Shown one piece after another: positions 50,869 through 52,764 of a stretch of DNA of 52,764 nt. Within the stretch, counting starts at the first letter, position 1; every line of letters starts with the position of its first letter. Location of the stretch: NCBI RefSeq assembly GCF_014637085.1, contig NZ_BMEU01000024.1:1-52764 (forward strand), in the 5' to 3' direction. The notes beneath the pieces were generated by a model. The model made no database searches. It was not told the origin of the DNA and worked only from the letters and a program-made list of their open reading frames with translations. The position numbers and the translations under genes were made by a program. The stretch is from Comamonas phosphati. GTDB lineage: Bacteria > Pseudomonadota > Gammaproteobacteria > Burkholderiales > Burkholderiaceae_C.

Positions 50869-51318
50869 CTAGGCTCCAGGGCCCTTCTCTACCGTCACGT
50901 CCTTGGCATGAATCTCCTCTCCGCACTCGGAGCAAACGACGACGGGATCAAACAGGTGTCCGCAGCCAGTGTGCCGATGTAGCAATGGCCTTCCGGCCTT
51001 GCCTGACATGTGGACATCACCCCAATGCACGATCGCCATGATGATCGGATGAAGCTCAATGCCTTTTGAAGTCAGGCGGTACTCGTATCGGGCAGGAGCC
51101 TCTTGGTAGGCGACCCTCTTGAGCACCCCGACCTCGACCAACTTGCCAAGGCGGTCGGCCAGCATCGGCCGTGAGATCTTGAGCCGCTGCTGAAACTCAT
51201 CGAACCGTCGCACGCCGAGGAAGCAGTCCCGCAGCACGAGCAGCATCCACCGATCGCCGATCACGGAGACGGTGCGCGCGACGGAGCAGTGCTCTTGCTC
51301 AAGATCATTCCATTTCAT
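50869..51318 (-). CDS. HxlR-family transcriptional regulator
   Basis: 149 residues from ATG 51318 (MKWNDLEQEHCSVARTVSVI). The HxlR winged helix is clear: C-S-VARTVSVIGDRWMLLVLRDC, GVRRFDEFQQRLKISRPMLA, and LVEVGVLKRVAYQEAPARYE. A C-terminal extension has HTGCGHLFDPVVVCSECGEE with a CxxC that may bind zinc. It is divergent from the broken acyl-CoA ligase gene, 83 bases apart, which was probably its target. Confidence 0.9.
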   Translation of the reverse strand: MKWNDLEQEHCSVARTVSVIGDRWMLLVLRDCFLGVRRFDEFQQRLKISRPMLADRLGKLVEVGVLKRVAYQEAPARYEYRLTSKGIELHPIIMAIVHWGDVHMSGKAGRPLLHRHTGCGHLFDPVVVCSECGEEIHAKDVTVEKGPGA

Positions 51319-51401
51319 TTTGCTGATTCTACCGTTGACGAGTTCAATTTTCAAACTTATGATTCAGTGAGTTTAAAAACAGAACTTATGAGACGATCAG
51401 G

Positions 51402-51980
51402 ATGCAGTCCTCTTCAGTCGATCTGGATTCCCAGATCGCAGCGCTTCCGGCGCGCATGTCACACGTGATCCGCCCTTGGGCGCAGCGCTCGCCCGACGCC
51501 GCAGCCTTGTCCGAAGGCGTTCGCGTCCTGACCTACCGAGAGCTGGCGCAAGCCATCCAGACGGCCGGGCAGTGGCTTGCCCAGCAGGGTGTCCGTCCGG
51601 GAGACCGGGTCATGCTCCTTGGCGAAAACTCGATCGCGTTGGCTGTCCTGGTTCTGGCCATTGGCGACATCGATGCCTACCCACCGGAAGTGGAAGCCGT
51701 TCTGGCGGCGCATCCAGCCGTCGCCAGTTGCGCGGTGGTTGGCAGGAGCGTTCCCGGGAACGAAGAGGTCGTGGCCTTTGTGCAGCTCAAGCCTGGCGCC
51801 ACAGCCACGGCGGAGGAAATCGGCCAGTTCGCCGCTCAGCATCTGGCACCTTACAAGCGCCCGATCGAGGTGTTCATTAAGGCATCGCTACCGGCCACCT
51901 CCGCCGGAAAGATCCCGTTTTTCTCAGGAGACATGGCCAATTCAAGGCCGAAATATTTCAACAACGGAGAAGGTCAATGA
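51402..51980 (+). pseudogene. Acyl-CoA ligase with a large in-frame internal deletion
   Basis: 192 codons where the family has about 510-550. Residues 1-90 are the N-terminus of an AMP-binding ligase (MSHVIRPWAQRSPDAAALSE, GVRPGDRVMLLGENSIALAV). At about residue 92 (IGDIDAYPPEVEAVLAAHPA) it jumps to the C-terminal subdomain, whose AGKI motif should hold the catalytic lysine. The ATP/AMP-binding core is gone. After AGKI the tail (PFFSGDMANSRPKYFNNGEG) is also not native. The stop overlaps the porin start. Confidence 0.8.
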
Positions 51981-52720
51981 CAAAATTCAAACTCACTGCG
52001 CTGCTAAAGGCTTCGTCTGTTGCTGCAGCCGGATTGCTCGCGCAGCATGCTGCGGTGGCTCAGCAGAGCAATGTCACCATATACGGAAACCTCGAGCAAT
52101 ATGTGAATTACATGCGCAGCAGCTCTGGTGCCAGCTTAACCAGCTTGGAAGATGGCGCCATGATGCGTAGCCGGTTCGGGTTCCGCGGCGTCGAGGATCT
52201 GGGAGGCGGATATGCTGCCAAGTTCCAGATGGAGTCTGGATTTAGCACCGACACGGGCACCACGGCTGATACCAGCCGTTTCTTTGACCGGCAGACCTGG
52301 GTTGGAGTCGCAACCCCGGTCGGAGAGTTTCGTCTGGGGCGTCAGAACTCAGTGCTGCTAAGTCGCGGTGGCTACATAGACTTTACTGCGCGAACACTCG
52401 GCTCTGTCGTGAACGCCTTTGGCGTGCCGTCGCGCTATGACAACGACGTCTCGTATCAAACACCTCGGTTTGGCGGGTTTTCTGGGGAAATACATTTCGC
52501 GTTCCCGGAGACTCCCGGCACTATTGCGCGTCAAGCAGTTTATCAAGCAGCCATCGATTACACGAACGACACAGTCCGGCTCGGGTATGCGGCCCTCCGT
52601 GGCCGGCCCCCGGCCGGTGCGGCCTACAACAAGAATGTCGTGTACGACAACCTGTTTGAACCGCCCCGGGTTTCGTGGAGGCTGTTTGGTTTAAGTCAGG
52701 CCACCACCGTGGAGACCTGA
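51977..52720 (+). pseudogene. Gram-negative porin interrupted by an IS3-family element
   Basis: Begins with a signal peptide (cleavage after HAAVA) and QSNVTIYGNLEQYVNYMRSS, the start of a 16-strand OmpC-like porin of the Burkholderiales. RSRFGFRGVEDLGGGYAAKF, FDRQTWVGVATPVGEFRLGR and later strands follow. The native sequence stops at about residue 227 (VVYDNLF), where the IS end TGAACCGCCCC begins at 52657; the last 20 codons are IS sequence. Full-length relatives have 340-400 residues and end in Phe. The truncated barrel should not assemble. Confidence 0.85.
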
Positions 52721-52764
52721 CTGGCGAGATGCCGGTAGTAGTTTGCCTCAGCTTGTGCCGGAGG
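52657..52764 (-). mobile_element. IS3-family insertion sequence, 3' end (runs off the right edge)
   Basis: The inverted repeat TGAACCGCCCCGGGTTTC begins at 52657 and extends to about 52684. It resembles the end at 81-108 in most positions. The transposase reads toward the repeat on the minus strand, so this is the orfB-side end; the rest lies beyond the window. Confidence 0.8.
52696..52764 (-). CDS. IS3-family transposase OrfB, C-terminal 22 residues (partial)
   Basis: Minus-strand frame PPAQAEANYYRHLASQVSTV then VA and TGA at 52698-52696, 12 bases inside the terminal repeat. The AEANYYR tail fits the end of OrfB of this IS group as I remember it. Only the C-terminus is in the window. Confidence 0.65.
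   Translation of the reverse strand, partial: PPAQAEANYYRHLASQVSTVVA

Overview
The window looks like chromosomal DNA of a high-GC betaproteobacterium of the Comamonadaceae (Comamonas, Delftia or Acidovorax-like). The evidence is the gene set and order (smpB / ratA-rnfH / DUF4124 / guaB ... guaA; prkA-yeaH-spoVR; ispD-ispF next to mfd), the Gram-negative porin type, and several families of intergenic repeats of the kind common in that family. This is inferred from protein and repeat character; no search was run. I see no rRNA, tRNA or CRISPR array.

Left edge (1-1.2 kb): the 5' end of an IS3-family element runs off the window, next to a deleted IS5-family transposase remnant and a complete higBA toxin-antitoxin pair. 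From 1.5 to 44.5 kb the DNA is mostly ordinary chromosome: a large MscS-family channel; an Lrp-type regulator divergent from an RhtA-type exporter; the stress operon prkA-yeaH-spoVR; a MocR-type regulator; a MetQ-like binding protein; a thiamine-diphosphate enzyme; an FMN reductase; serB; mfd; ispD-ispF; an rRNA-type methyltransferase; a small gene under a good candidate LexA box; a DUF2182/DUF1326 membrane pair; an Ogt-type alkyltransferase; two SDR enzymes, a thioesterase, an MDR reductase and an enoyl-CoA hydratase-family hydrolase; an MFS pump preceded by a broken Bcr/CflA gene; smpB, ratA-rnfH, guaB, a vapBC-like module and guaA.

Two repeat families punctuate the chromosome. One of about 80-100 bp (seven copies, CCCCTGAGGCGC core) sits at gene 3' ends and supplies the stop codon in three genes. 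The other (two copies, 268 and 163 bp) has 19-bp inverted ends that overlap the stop codons of the genes before it.

From 44.5 kb to the right edge the DNA is accessory. A compact island (about 44.535-49.855 kb) sits in the 3' end of guaA, bounded by two versions of the guaA C-terminal codons (TIEWE-stop). It carries a tyrosine integrase, an AlpA-like regulator, a 146-bp near-perfect inverted repeat holding two divergent promoter/start modules, an IncQ-type repA helicase gene with a truncated repC, and a Mor-type regulator. Beyond it lie the debris of a second guaA-type element (an integrase N-terminus fused in frame to a relaxase C-terminus), an HxlR regulator, an acyl-CoA ligase with a large in-frame internal deletion, and a porin cut by an IS3-family element whose 3' end runs off the right edge. 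Both window ends therefore lie in IS3-family ends of the same orientation, which suggests a contig or segment bounded by copies of one IS.
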